Shown piece by piece: positions 1-9,071 of a DNA stretch of 24,177 bases. Numbering within the stretch: the first letter of the stretch is position 1; each line of letters opens with the position of its first letter. A model generated the notes under the pieces. The model did no database searches and was not told the DNA's origin. It was given only the letters and a program-made list of their open reading frames with translations. The translations under genes were made by a program, and so were the position numbers. The DNA comes from Deinococcus sp. (GTDB lineage Bacteria > Deinococcota > Deinococci > Deinococcales > Deinococcaceae), in contig JAGLBF010000021.1 of assembly GCA_018260375.1 (NCBI GenBank), forward strand, positions 1-24,177, in the 5' to 3' direction.

Positions 1-72
1 CTCTATGCTGAGCTTACTTTTTGTAAGTTGTGGCCTTCTTTTGGTCATTGGAGTGTTTATGTTGAAATCTAA
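1..72 (+). other. possible 3' tail of an upstream short peptide frame overlapping the first lipoprotein gene
   Basis: The frame starting at base 1 is open and ends at TAA 70-72, eleven bases beyond the ATG of the lipoprotein gene at 59. It reads LYAELTF then CKLWPSFGHW and SVYVEI. The LYAELT part fits the end of a lasso-type leader, where a Thr sits at the penultimate position. The second lipoprotein of this window does overlap such a precursor gene, which is the only reason to list this. Twenty-three open codons occur easily by chance, and the 5' part lies outside the window, so this is speculative. Confidence 0.15.
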
Positions 73-3000
73 AGCTGTTCTTTTATCGGCCCTCTCCCTT
101 TCGGGTGCGCTTTTGCTGGCAAGTTGTAACCAGTCTGCTACACCTGCCGCCAAAGTAGCGTCGCCTGTACCCGTAGCCGCTGTTCCTACCACACCCAGCA
201 AAGCTACCGCTAGCCCCATCTACGAACTGCAATTTCGCCGTAGCGCACAGGGCCAGCCTATTATTTCCAGCATCAAGAGTATGCAGCCACAGGCTATACG
301 CCCTGTCAGCGACCCTTTGACCTTTATCTATGTGAGTTCGGGCACCCTGAATACCAACGGTCAGTGGTACACCCGCGTGACCTACAACGTCACCAACCAC
401 AGCACGCAGACCATCAATGCGCTGAGCCTACTTCCCCTGGATACCGATAGCGACGGCAGCACCTCTACCGCTGCGCCCACCACTGGCACCACCTACTTTA
501 AGGACGTGCTGCACTTTGACACCTCTGACGCGTCTGATATGGCAGCCAGCCTGGTACCCGCACAGGCGGTAGATAACAACGGCACCCCCGATGCTAGTGC
601 CACGCCCTTTGTACCTGTCAATAGCAGCGGCCTGAATATTAGCCTGCCTGCGGGCCTAAAACTGGGCAGCGGCGGTGTATCGCCCAAAGGCTGGCAGCTT
701 GCTGGAAGTATTGCACCTGGCGCAACTGTTCCTGTAACATTTGCCACCCAGATGCCCGCCAAGGGCCCCGCTGACCCCTTCTTTTATACGGTGGTCTTTG
801 CGGCGTTTAGCGACGTAACCGTGCCTGTGGTGCTCGCTCCTGTGAGCGGCGCAAATCCCCGTCTTGACTTGCCGGCCACCTCGCCTGCCTATGTGAACGG
901 CACGCTGGGCGACCCTACTGACCCTGCCTCTACCACTGGCCTACAGTTCAAGGTAGCCGAAAATGATTCTGACGCGGCAGCTCTTACTGTCAGTGTTGAC
1001 AGCAGCGACCCCAGCGTGGCGCTGTCTACCCTCAGCGGCAATGGCGCGACACGCACGCTGACCATTACTCCGCAAAAAGTAGGCAAGGCCGATATTACCG
1101 TTACGGTAACGAATGGCAGCAGCACGGTCAGCTACACGGTGAAATACGCTGCCAGTCAGGCCGCTGGCGCAACGAGCAGCACCCGCTTTTTTAGCGGCAT
1201 CAGCAACGCTTCTACCGCGCAAGATGTAGGCGGCAACTATATGTTGGTGGCTGACGATGAGTTCAATACCCTGGGTCTTTTTCCGCGTGACCTTTCTGGC
1301 GTGGCCCTCAACAAGTTTGATTTTACTTCCAGCCTGAACCTCACCGACACGGCCAACCCTGAAATGGATCTGGAAGCCAGCGCCCGCTTGGGCAACCGTA
1401 TCTACTGGCTGGCCTCGCACAGCAACAGCAAAAAAGGCAACTTGCGCACCAATCGCTACCGCGTGTTTGCCACCGACGTAAGCGGCAGCGGCGCGGCGAC
1501 GACGCTGAGCTATGTAGGGCGCTATGACCACCTGCGCGATGACCTACTGGCTTGGGACAGCGCCAACGGCAACGCGCTGGGACTGAGTGCAGGTGCCGCA
1601 CAAGGTGTAGTTCCCGAAGCAGACGGCGGCCTGGGCTTCAACATGGAAGGTATGGCCTTTGCGCCAGGCGGCACCGCCGCTTACCTGGGCTTCCGCGCTC
1701 CCCTGGAAAACCCCCAATTACACGACCACGCGTTGATTGTGCCTGTCACCAACCTACCCGAACTGGTCACGAGCACTGCCACCACCGCCCAGTTTGGTAC
1801 GCCTATCTTGCTGGATTTGGGCGGGCGCGGTATCCGTGAGCTGAAATGTAATGACCAGGGTTGCCTAATTTTGGCCGGCACGGCCAGCAGCGGCAGCAAC
1901 TTCGCGCTGTATTCCTGGAGCGGCAAAGCAGGCGACGCGCCCCACCTGCGCAACGACCTGGGAGCGCTGGCAGGTAGCGTTGACGGCAGCTTTGAAAGCA
2001 TCGTTAATCTACCCGACGTTAATCCTGACAGCGACGCGCTGACGGGTCAGCCACTGCAACTGCTTGTTGACAACGGCGATACGGTGTACTACGGCGATGG
2101 TGTTATTGCCAAAGATTTGGTTGCTCCCGCCGGCGACTGGCAAAAATCTCGTGCTGAGACAATTAGTGTGGGTGCCTTGCCTACTGCGGTGACCCCTCCA
2201 ACAGTAACGCTACCTAATGTAGCGGTGTACCGCGTTGGGCAGGGTAGTGCCAGCCTCAGCAGCGCAGGTACAGCGGTATTTATAGATACCATCAATCCTA
2301 ATGACGGTGCCAACGGCGCGGTAGTGAATACAGTAGCCCTGCCCACCACCGCTGGTAATGGCAACAATCCGCTGGTCGCCAGCGGCACCGCCAGCAGCGA
2401 AGGGCTTCTGACCCTATCTGTTGATGGCAAAGCGCTGATACTCACAGGCTATGGCGCAGCTTTAGGGACAGCCAATATCAGTAGCAGCGCCTCTAAAACG
2501 GTGCCCCGCATAGTGGGCCGTATTGACGCGGCTGGCAATGTGAATACTGCTACGGCCATTACAGACGCTTACTCAGCCAATAATATCCGCAGTGCCGCCA
2601 GTGTGGATGGCAGCGGCTTTTATGTATCAGGTGGCAATAGCGGCGTACGCTACTACTCGCTGGGCAGCAGTGTAGGCACCAGCATCAGCGCCACGACCAC
2701 TAACCTGCGCCAGCTCAACATTTTTGGTGGACAGCTTTATGTCTCCAGCGGCTCAGGGACCAATACCAAAGGTGTGTTGAGTGTGGGGAGTGGCCTGCCC
2801 ACTACAACCAGCACCACCACGCGCCTGAATGGTCTATCAGATACGCTGACCGGCAATTCTTACAGCTTTTACATGGCTGACCTTAGTGCAGCTGTAAACG
2901 GCCCCGACACCCTATATATCGCTGACGGCACCAGTGGCATTCAGAAGTTTAGCTTTGACAACACCACCTGGACAGCATCAGGCATCGTCAGCGGCGCCGT

Positions 3001-3190
3001 ATCGGGGCTTACGGGTATCAATAATGCTGGACAAGTCACCTTGTTCGCCGTCAACGCAGCGGGTACACAGCTGCTCAAACTTGCTGATACCAGCGGTTAC
3101 GGCGGCGCCCTGACGGGCACACCCAGCGTGGTCGCAACCGCCAAAACCAATACCGTCTTCAGAGGCGTGGCACTGGCCGCGCAACCTTAA
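59..3190 (+). CDS. secreted lipoprotein with DUF3616-like region and C-terminal propeller-like domain
   Basis: This 1043-residue protein is predicted to be exported and lipid-anchored: a basic start and hydrophobic stretch lead to lipobox LLLASC with Cys23. I chose the ATG at 59 (GGAG at 50-53) over the in-frame ATG at 5, because it gives a normal lipoprotein signal. After a Pro/Thr/Ala linker come: a domain at about 54-255 homologous to the N-terminus of the nuclease at 16446 (shared VTNxSTQ, DTSDAS/DGSDASS, LPAG, GW); an Ig-like domain at about 265-365; a DUF3616-like region at about 380-690 (SHSNSKKG, FNMEGMAF, GFRAPLENP, IRELKC); and a propeller-like region of a widespread extracellular family at about 715-1043 (VYRVGQG, SSEGLLTLSVDG, LYVSSGSG, GLPTT, DTLYIADG). 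The biochemical role is unknown. DUF3616 proteins resemble esterase-like propellers, but I see no catalytic residues to assign. A terminator follows directly, so it is probably not cotranscribed with the next gene, which is convergent. Confidence 0.85.
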   Translation: MLKSKAVLLSALSLSGALLLASCNQSATPAAKVASPVPVAAVPTTPSKATASPIYELQFRRSAQGQPIISSIKSMQPQAIRPVSDPLTFIYVSSGTLNTNGQWYTRVTYNVTNHSTQTINALSLLPLDTDSDGSTSTAAPTTGTTYFKDVLHFDTSDASDMAASLVPAQAVDNNGTPDASATPFVPVNSSGLNISLPAGLKLGSGGVSPKGWQLAGSIAPGATVPVTFATQMPAKGPADPFFYTVVFAAFSDVTVPVVLAPVSGANPRLDLPATSPAYVNGTLGDPTDPASTTGLQFKVAENDSDAAALTVSVDSSDPSVALSTLSGNGATRTLTITPQKVGKADITVTVTNGSSTVSYTVKYAASQAAGATSSTRFFSGISNASTAQDVGGNYMLVADDEFNTLGLFPRDLSGVALNKFDFTSSLNLTDTANPEMDLEASARLGNRIYWLASHSNSKKGNLRTNRYRVFATDVSGSGAATTLSYVGRYDHLRDDLLAWDSANGNALGLSAGAAQGVVPEADGGLGFNMEGMAFAPGGTAAYLGFRAPLENPQLHDHALIVPVTNLPELVTSTATTAQFGTPILLDLGGRGIRELKCNDQGCLILAGTASSGSNFALYSWSGKAGDAPHLRNDLGALAGSVDGSFESIVNLPDVNPDSDALTGQPLQLLVDNGDTVYYGDGVIAKDLVAPAGDWQKSRAETISVGALPTAVTPPTVTLPNVAVYRVGQGSASLSSAGTAVFIDTINPNDGANGAVVNTVALPTTAGNGNNPLVASGTASSEGLLTLSVDGKALILTGYGAALGTANISSSASKTVPRIVGRIDAAGNVNTATAITDAYSANNIRSAASVDGSGFYVSGGNSGVRYYSLGSSVGTSISATTTNLRQLNIFGGQLYVSSGSGTNTKGVLSVGSGLPTTTSTTTRLNGLSDTLTGNSYSFYMADLSAAVNGPDTLYIADGTSGIQKFSFDNTTWTASGIVSGAVSGLTGINNAGQVTLFAVNAAGTQLLKLADTSGYGGALTGTPSVVATAKTNTVFRGVALAAQP

Positions 3191-3217
3191 ACCCTTCCAA
3201 GGAAGATAAAGCCAAGG

Positions 3218-3238
3218 CCCCTCCTAGGAGGGGTTTTT
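3218..3238 (+). terminator. intrinsic terminator after the DUF3616 lipoprotein gene
   Basis: A perfect 16-base palindrome CCCCTCCTAGGAGGGG (3218-3233) is followed at once by TTTTT (3234-3238), 28 bases after the stop codon. This is a classical Rho-independent terminator on the plus strand. Confidence 0.85.
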
Positions 3239-3243
3239 ACTTC

Positions 3244-3429
3244 AATGGTTCGGACAGTTTTAAGCCGCCTTATACGGATTCCGATTGATTCGGAAGTACG
3301 CCAAATCAATCCGAGCGGATGCGAGTGGGAACAGCATACGGATGCCGAGTAGACCCGTGAATGTTTTGGTTTCCACAAACCCACCATCCGTGGGTCTACC
3401 CCTTTTTGTCAAAAACTGTCCGAACCATT
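3244..3429. repeat. 186-bp unit bounded by 18-bp perfect inverted repeats
   Basis: The arm AATGGTTCGGACAGTTTT at 3244-3261 is exactly repeated in inverse orientation at 3412-3429. Inside lie a partial copy of the interspersed repeat family (3271-3341) and a smaller hairpin, ACCCAC-catcc-GTGGGT at 3379-3395, with flanking arms GTAGACCC (3349-3356) and GGGTCTAC (3392-3399). The unit fills the gap between two convergent genes. It resembles a small non-autonomous element (MITE-like), but I see no clear target-site duplication. Confidence 0.55.
3271..3341 (-). repeat. interspersed repeat, copy 1 (partial; loop segment inverted)
   Basis: Read on the minus strand, this matches the right half of the copies at 19841 and 24035: GCATCCG preceded by GTTCCCACTC, and the terminal GGAATCCGTATA. 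The hairpin loop between GATTGATT (3283-3290) and AAATCAATC (3303-3311) reads CGGAAGTACGCC on the plus strand. That is the opposite orientation, relative to the flanks, from the other two copies. The left half found in the other copies is missing. Confidence 0.75.
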
Positions 3430-3431
3430 TC

Positions 3432-5915
3432 TCACACGTTCTCCTTCCAGTCTGAGCTGAGGGTCAAGGTCAGGCTATGCGGTACCTCGGCGCTGCTTTG
3501 CCCCAGCAAGATATCGAAATCACCAGCTTCAGCCAGCCACGTATGGGCAAGGTCGTCGTAATACGCCAGCGAGCGCATATCCAGCAAAAGCTCAACGCTC
3601 CGGCTTTCTCCAGGGTTCAGGCTGATCTTCTGAAAGCCCTTTAGTTCTTTGTAGGGGCGTTCCAGACGGCTTATACGGTCATGCACATAGACCTGAACCA
3701 CGGTTGAACCGGGACGCTGCCCTGTGTTCTTGACCATCACGGACACTGTGACCTCTTCGCCCAGTGCGATCTGGGTCTGGCTCAGAGCCGGACTGCTGAG
3801 CTCGAAGCTGGTATAAGACAGCCCAAATCCGAACGGAAACAGCGGGCTGAGTCCTGATCGGTCGATATGGCGATACCCGGTAAATAGCCCCTCGCGGTAG
3901 TCCACGTTGCCGCCCTGTCCAGGGTACTGCACCCCCGGATGGAGTGGCTGCACCGGATCGTCTTGAAGATCGGCTATGAACGTCTGCGGCAGACGACCAC
4001 CCGGTTCGGCGTCGCCTAGCAACACGTCTGCCAGCGCAAAGCCCGCCTCCTGACCCGGAAACCAAGCCTGAAGGACAGCGGGTACCTGCTCTAGCCACGG
4101 CATGCTGACCGGGCCACCGGTTTGCAACACCACGATGGTATTGGGGTTGGCTTTGAGTACGGCCTCAATCAGTTCATTTTGCCGTCCAGGAAGCTCCAGA
4201 CCTGCGCGGTCTACTCCTTCAGTTTCCCACTCGCCGTTGGTACCCACGCAGAGCACAGCAAAGTCCGCTTGGCTGGCTTGTTTGGCAGCCTCACTGACAC
4301 TGCTCGCAGGCAGCGGCAGCTTGAATCCGGTGCGTACGGCCTGAACATCCACCATCTCTACATTCCGGGAACCATACTCCACCCGGATGCTGTGCTTGCC
4401 CGCCTCCAGCGGCACAGAGGCACGAACCTCATTCGAGCCGAAACCGAAATAGGACTCGCCCTGTTTCCAGTTCTCCCAGTTGTCTATCACCAGTTGATCG
4501 TCCAGATAGAGCCGTGCGCCTCCGACATTGGCTAGACTGACTTCGTAGTCACCGCCCTGAGGTGCCTCTACCGTCAGGCGCAGGGTAGTGTGAAAGGCGG
4601 TGGGGTTCACGCCACTGGGCAGCCCGAACCACAGCACCTCGGCCTGCGGACGGTCATCTTGCATCAGGCGTTCGCCGCCCTCGCGGTCAAAATACTCGAT
4701 GGTGGTCGGCACCTGAGGCACGGGCAGATACTTGTCGTTATCGCAGCCAACAGAGGTGCTGACGTTCTGTGCGCCCAGGGCTTCTTGCATCCCGGTTAGG
4801 GGCGATACGGCGCGGTAGGCATTCATCTGGGCGCTGCCGCCTCCCATGATCTGCGCGGTGGCGGCGTTCGGGCCGATCATGGCTACCGTGGCGCCACGTG
4901 GCAAAGGCAAAATGCCGTTATTGCGCAGCAGCACCATGCTCTCGGCGGCGGCCTGACGGATAAGCTCCCGAGTCTCAGGATACTCAGTGTCTTTTTCGGC
5001 CTCGTTGCTCACAGCTCTGGGCGAGGCGAACGTGTTGGTGCGCTCGATCAGCCGCAGCACGTTATAGGCACGTTGACGCACCGCCGCAGCGATTTCAGGA
5101 CTGGCCTGCGCTTCGGTGAGCAGTGAGGCGCGGGCGCGGGTGGGCCCGGGCATCTCCAGATCCAGTCCTGCTTTTGTACTCAGGCCCGCACTGTGAGTGC
5201 CGCCCCAGTCACTCATAACCAGACCGTCAAACCCCCATTCGTTGCGCAGAATGTCGGTCATCAGCCGCCTGTTGTCTGAACAATAGACGCCGTCTAGGCG
5301 GTTGTAGGCGGTCATGATCGCCCAGGGCTTGGCCTGCTTAACCACCATCTCGAACGGACGCAGGTACAGTTCCCGCAAAGCCCGCTCGGGAATGTTGCTG
5401 CTGATGGTGGTGCGCTCGAACTCGGATTCATTGCCCGCAAAATGTTTGGGCGTAGCCCCCACCCCGTTTGCCTGAAGTCCCCTGACGTACGCGACGGCGA
5501 GTGCTCCAGTCAGGTACGGATCCTCGGCATAGTTTTCAAAATTACGGCCATTGAGTGAGCTGCGAAAGACGTTGATGGTGGGGGCTAACAGCACACCGGC
5601 GCCCTTGTCATGGGCATCGCGGGCCAGTGAAGCCCCGATTCGCTCTAGCAACGCGGGGTTCCAGGTGGCACCCAGCGCGATACCCACCGGGTAGGCCGCC
5701 GTCTTCTTGCCATCGACGAGCGGGCCGCCTCCACGCGCACCTGCTGGGCCGTCTGATACCTTCAGTGACGGGATCTTCAGGCGCTCAATAGGTACGGTAC
5801 GCCAGAAATCAGCTCCAGTCAGTAGGGATACCTGTTCTTCGAGTGTCATCTTGTCAAGCAAGTGATCTATGTTGACAGGGGAAGCCGAATGGGTAAGGGA
5901 ATCTGATGTAATCAT
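3432..5915 (-). CDS. GH3 beta-glucosidase with PA14 domain
   Basis: This 827-residue enzyme is a glycoside hydrolase family 3 beta-glucosidase expected to release glucose from beta-linked oligosaccharides. It has no signal peptide, so it should act in the cytoplasm on imported sugar. The TIM-barrel domain (about 1-270) carries SDGPAGARG, KHFAGNE (from K157) and the nucleophile motif VMSDWGG with D236. The alpha/beta sandwich domain (about 320-660) is interrupted by a PA14 domain (about 400-535, EYFDREGG, LYLDDQLVIDNW), as in yeast-type GH3 enzymes. The likely acid/base Glu lies in GEWETEGVDR (561-570). A fibronectin III-like domain closes the protein (about 720-815). The ATG at 5915 has GGAG (complement of 5921-5924) five bases away. 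It is last in an operon-like row after oligopeptide-type ABC transporter genes, with a 202-base gap, so it may also have its own promoter. Exact substrate is unknown. Confidence 0.92.
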   Translation of the reverse strand: MITSDSLTHSASPVNIDHLLDKMTLEEQVSLLTGADFWRTVPIERLKIPSLKVSDGPAGARGGGPLVDGKKTAAYPVGIALGATWNPALLERIGASLARDAHDKGAGVLLAPTINVFRSSLNGRNFENYAEDPYLTGALAVAYVRGLQANGVGATPKHFAGNESEFERTTISSNIPERALRELYLRPFEMVVKQAKPWAIMTAYNRLDGVYCSDNRRLMTDILRNEWGFDGLVMSDWGGTHSAGLSTKAGLDLEMPGPTRARASLLTEAQASPEIAAAVRQRAYNVLRLIERTNTFASPRAVSNEAEKDTEYPETRELIRQAAAESMVLLRNNGILPLPRGATVAMIGPNAATAQIMGGGSAQMNAYRAVSPLTGMQEALGAQNVSTSVGCDNDKYLPVPQVPTTIEYFDREGGERLMQDDRPQAEVLWFGLPSGVNPTAFHTTLRLTVEAPQGGDYEVSLANVGGARLYLDDQLVIDNWENWKQGESYFGFGSNEVRASVPLEAGKHSIRVEYGSRNVEMVDVQAVRTGFKLPLPASSVSEAAKQASQADFAVLCVGTNGEWETEGVDRAGLELPGRQNELIEAVLKANPNTIVVLQTGGPVSMPWLEQVPAVLQAWFPGQEAGFALADVLLGDAEPGGRLPQTFIADLQDDPVQPLHPGVQYPGQGGNVDYREGLFTGYRHIDRSGLSPLFPFGFGLSYTSFELSSPALSQTQIALGEEVTVSVMVKNTGQRPGSTVVQVYVHDRISRLERPYKELKGFQKISLNPGESRSVELLLDMRSLAYYDDLAHTWLAEAGDFDILLGQSSAEVPHSLTLTLSSDWKENV

Positions 5916-6117
5916 TTGATCTCCAGTAAAAAGGGGGGGGTTAGAGTCTACTTATGCTGACTTGTGAGCGAATAGTCTTTGCTGGTGCGGCCCCTGCCTG
6001 TACAGCCTGGGAGAAACTTGCACCTCTCGTGGCTGTCTGGCCAGTTGCGGAGTTCCCGCGGGGGCTGGCCTGTGTGACCTTGGCCAACGAACACGGCAAC
6101 GGGTGGCACAACAGCGC
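5916..6117. other. 202-base gap between the ABC ATPase gene and the GH3 gene
   Basis: This stretch contains the GH3 ribosome binding site, an eight-G run at 5933-5940 (C run on the GH3 coding strand) and a CCCGCGGG palindrome near 6056. I find no clear terminator, promoter or coding frame with family character. The homopolymer run sits between the GH3 ribosome binding site and anything upstream, so length variation there could affect only the leader. Confidence 0.5.
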
Positions 6118-7128
6118 CTACGGGCTCATGGACAAAGGGGCGATCAGGGCCGGATCGAAAAGGATGCAGCGCACGAAATGGTCTGGCCCGACTTCGTACA
6201 TCCCGGGCAGAGCTTCACGGCATGCGGCGCGGGCGTGGGGGCAGCGCGGCTCGAATGGGCAACCGGGAGGCAGATTGGTGAGGTCGGGTACCTCGCCCCG
6301 GGCCTCTACTGCTTCGGCGTGCCGTCCCTCTTCGGGTTTGGGTACCGCTGCCCGCAGAAGCTGGGTATACGGCATTTGCGGATGGTCAATGACCTGCTGT
6401 GCTGGGCCGATCTCCACGATGTAGCCTGTGTACATCACCGCCACGCGGTCAGCCATATATCTCGCACCGCTGAGGTCGTGGGTGATAAACAGCATACTGA
6501 GCTGCTCTTGTTCCTTGAGGTCAAGCAGCAGATTCATGATGTCCAGCCGGATCGAAACGTCCAGAGCGCTGGTCGGTTCGTCGGCGAGGATCAGGTTAGG
6601 CTGGGTCGCTAATGCCCGTGCGATGACCACACGTTGCCGCTGTCCGCCGGACAGTTCATGGGGTTTTTTGGCGGCCCAAACAGCACCAGGAGCCAAGCCC
6701 ACACGTTCCAGCAGGGCGCACACCTGAGCGTGAACGCTCTGACGGGTGGCTACCTTGTGAATGAGGAGGGGGCGCGACAGTATGTATTCCAGAGTGTTCA
6801 GACCATTTAGGCTGCCGTAGGGATCTTGAAAAATCATCTGCACATCTTTTCGAAAGGTATTGAGTGCTGCACCCCTGAGGTCGTTGGGAATCAGGCGGCC
6901 ATTGATCGTGACTTTGCCGCTCGTCGGGTTGTGCAGGTGGGCAATCAGGCGGGCGATAGTGCTTTTGCCGCTGCCCGATTCACCCACAAGGGCCAGCACC
7001 TCGCCGCGCCCGATGGTCAGGCTGACGCTGTTTACGGCGGTGATGCCGTGGCTGGCGCGGCCTACCTGGAATACCTTGGTCAGGTTTTCAAGTTGCAGGG
7101 CGGGGACGCTCTCCCGTGGTAAGGTCAT
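6118..7128 (-). CDS. OppF/DppF-type ABC transporter ATP-binding protein
   Basis: This 336-residue protein is one of two nucleotide-binding subunits of an oligopeptide/oligosaccharide-type importer. It should sit on the inner face of the membrane and couple ATP hydrolysis to uptake. Walker A is GESGSGKST (49-57), the Q-loop is IFQDPYGSL, the ABC signature is LSGGQRQR (159-166), Walker B ends in LADEPTSALD with D183/E184, and the switch His is in FITHDLS. The C-terminal family extension (oligo_HPY) is present, with a Cys cluster CPFEPRCPHARAAC. The start ATG (7126-7128) overlaps the stop of the preceding permease-ATPase gene in a TGATG-like ATGA arrangement, implying translational coupling. The family includes both peptide and beta-glucoside importers; the GH3 gene downstream and the LacI regulator favour sugar. 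Confidence 0.9.
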   Translation of the reverse strand: MTLPRESVPALQLENLTKVFQVGRASHGITAVNSVSLTIGRGEVLALVGESGSGKSTIARLIAHLHNPTSGKVTINGRLIPNDLRGAALNTFRKDVQMIFQDPYGSLNGLNTLEYILSRPLLIHKVATRQSVHAQVCALLERVGLAPGAVWAAKKPHELSGGQRQRVVIARALATQPNLILADEPTSALDVSIRLDIMNLLLDLKEQEQLSMLFITHDLSGARYMADRVAVMYTGYIVEIGPAQQVIDHPQMPYTQLLRAAVPKPEEGRHAEAVEARGEVPDLTNLPPGCPFEPRCPHARAACREALPGMYEVGPDHFVRCILFDPALIAPLSMSP

Positions 7129-9071
7129 GCGTTCACCCCCAAATCCGGGTTGAGGGTCTTGCCAGCATCAACGGCGCCGCTGTGCAGGAAGCACGCCACC
7201 TGATGGCCAACTTCGACCTGCACCAGTGCGGGTTTTTGCGTGTCGCACTTGCCCTCGATGCGAAGTGAGCAACGGTCGAAAAAGGGGCAGCCGGACAATT
7301 CCAGTGAGAGTGACGGCGGGCGTCCAGGAATGCCTTCGCGGCGTTCCCTGTCTCCCGATAGGGGCGGAAAGGCCGTCATCAGTTTCTGCGTGTAGGGATG
7401 CTTGGGCCGCATGTAGATGTCGTCAGCGGACGCCAGTTCTACGATTTCACCGGCGTACATGATGGCCATGCGGTCACTCATCTCGACGAGCAGCGAAAGG
7501 TCGTGTGTGATGAAGATAATGCTGATGTTCAGGCGGCGGCGCACGTCGTTGATTTCCTGCAAGATCTGGCGCTGCACCACCACGTCCAGGGCCGTGGTCG
7601 GTTCGTCCATAACCACCAGTTTGGGTTCCAGGGCCAGGGCGATGGCGATCACCACGCGCTGCTTCATGCCCCCTGAAAGCTGATGGGGATAAGCGTCGAG
7701 GTAGCTTTCACGAATGCCCACCAGCTCAAACAGTTCGCGGGCGCGTCGGTCCAGCGTCGCAGCGTCCTTGACGCCGTGAGCCTGCATCGCGTCATACACC
7801 TGCTCGCGGATTTTGATCACGGGGTTGAGGACATTCATGCTGGCCTGAAACACCAGCGAATACTCTTTCCACCGAATCTGGCGCAGTTCCTCAGCGTTCA
7901 TTCTCAGCAGATCCTTGCCGTTTAGCCTCGACTGCCCACTAAACACTACGCCGGGTGATTCCAGCAGGCGTGTGGCCGCGAACGCGAGCGTAGACTTGCC
8001 ACACCCCGATTCGCCCGCCAGTCCGACAAATTCACCAGGAGCGATGTCCAGCGTCACGTCCCGGACGGCTCGCACGTTGCCTTCGGGGGTGCTGTAGCCC
8101 GCATTGAGATTGGTGATGCTGAGCAGGGCGCCGTTACCATTCACAGGTGTACCGTCTACCGGGTCGAGCGCCTTAGGCGCTTTGGTGCGGTGTCCGGATT
8201 TGGGGTTGCTGATCTCGTCGATACCGAAGTTCAGCAGTGCAAAAGCAGTACCCAGCAGCGCGATTCCCAGACCGGGGGCAGCGACCCACCACCAGGAGCC
8301 TTGCAGCAGCGCCTGCTTGGCCTGTGCCCAGTACAGCATCGTTCCCCAGGTGACCTTGCTCACGTCACCGATGCCCAGAAACGACAGCGAGGCTTCTGAC
8401 AACACGGCGTACAGGGCTGTACTAAAGAAGTTGGCGGCGATGATGCCTGCCAGATTGGGCAGCATTTCCTTAAACACGATGCGCACATGCGACTCGCCCG
8501 ACATGGTAGCGGCGTGGACAAAATCGCGCTCTCGTAGCGTCAGGGCCTGTGACCGCAGTACCCGCGCACCCCAGGGCCAGCCTGTAAGCGCGATCACGAG
8601 GATGATCGAAAGAACGCCTGTGCCGCGCAAAAAGGCGCTGACTACGATCAGCATCGGCAGACCAGGCACCACCAGCACCACGTTCGTGATCAGGTTGATA
8701 ACGGCTCCGATACGCCCGCCAAAGTAAGCAGCGGTAAGGCCCATGGTGGTTCCTATCAGCGTAGAAATAGCACCTGAGGCCAGTCCGATCAGCAACGTTA
8801 GGCGTGCTCCGTACAGCAGCTGAGCAAAAATGTCCTGTCCCAGCGCGGTGGTTCCCAGCGGGTGACCGGCTCCGGGGGGCAGGTTGGTGGCGAAAGCGCC
8901 GACCGACGGGTCATAGGGTGTGATAAGCGGGGCAAACAGCCCCAGAAAAAACATGGTGAGCAAAATGATCAGCCCCACGCGTCCCTGGGGACTGCGCCAC
9001 ATCAGGCCGATGACACTGTCGCGCAGCCAGTTGCGGCTGGCGGGGGCAGGCGTAGCGGCTGTGGTCGTCAT
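7125..9071 (-). CDS. DppC-type permease fused to a DppD-type ATPase
   Basis: This 648-residue single chain joins two transporter subunits usually made separately. Residues about 1-290 form a BPD-type permease: a first membrane helix near 31-50, the family motif HPLGTTALGQD (70-80), several further helices, and the EAA-loop region HAATMSGESHVRIVFKEMLP (186-205). A linker at about 290-314 leads to an ATPase domain with Walker A GESGCGKST (353-361), signature LSGGMKQR (465-472), Walker B VVMDEPTTALD (D489/E490), switch FITHDLS and the oligo_HPY tail (KHPYTQKLM, then a Cys cluster). Such fusions are known in dipeptide/oligopeptide/nickel ABC families. It overlaps the genes on both sides by four bases (9068-9071 and 7125-7128). 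It should assemble with the DppB-type permease and the second ATPase. No frameshift was needed to read it. Confidence 0.92.
   Translation of the reverse strand: MTTTAATPAPASRNWLRDSVIGLMWRSPQGRVGLIILLTMFFLGLFAPLITPYDPSVGAFATNLPPGAGHPLGTTALGQDIFAQLLYGARLTLLIGLASGAISTLIGTTMGLTAAYFGGRIGAVINLITNVVLVVPGLPMLIVVSAFLRGTGVLSIILVIALTGWPWGARVLRSQALTLRERDFVHAATMSGESHVRIVFKEMLPNLAGIIAANFFSTALYAVLSEASLSFLGIGDVSKVTWGTMLYWAQAKQALLQGSWWWVAAPGLGIALLGTAFALLNFGIDEISNPKSGHRTKAPKALDPVDGTPVNGNGALLSITNLNAGYSTPEGNVRAVRDVTLDIAPGEFVGLAGESGCGKSTLAFAATRLLESPGVVFSGQSRLNGKDLLRMNAEELRQIRWKEYSLVFQASMNVLNPVIKIREQVYDAMQAHGVKDAATLDRRARELFELVGIRESYLDAYPHQLSGGMKQRVVIAIALALEPKLVVMDEPTTALDVVVQRQILQEINDVRRRLNISIIFITHDLSLLVEMSDRMAIMYAGEIVELASADDIYMRPKHPYTQKLMTAFPPLSGDRERREGIPGRPPSLSLELSGCPFFDRCSLRIEGKCDTQKPALVQVEVGHQVACFLHSGAVDAGKTLNPDLGVNA

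Noticed and set aside
5933..5940. Eight-G run as a phase-variation switch for GH3
   Set aside because: It lies upstream of the ribosome binding site and not in the coding frame, and one short tract alone is weak evidence.
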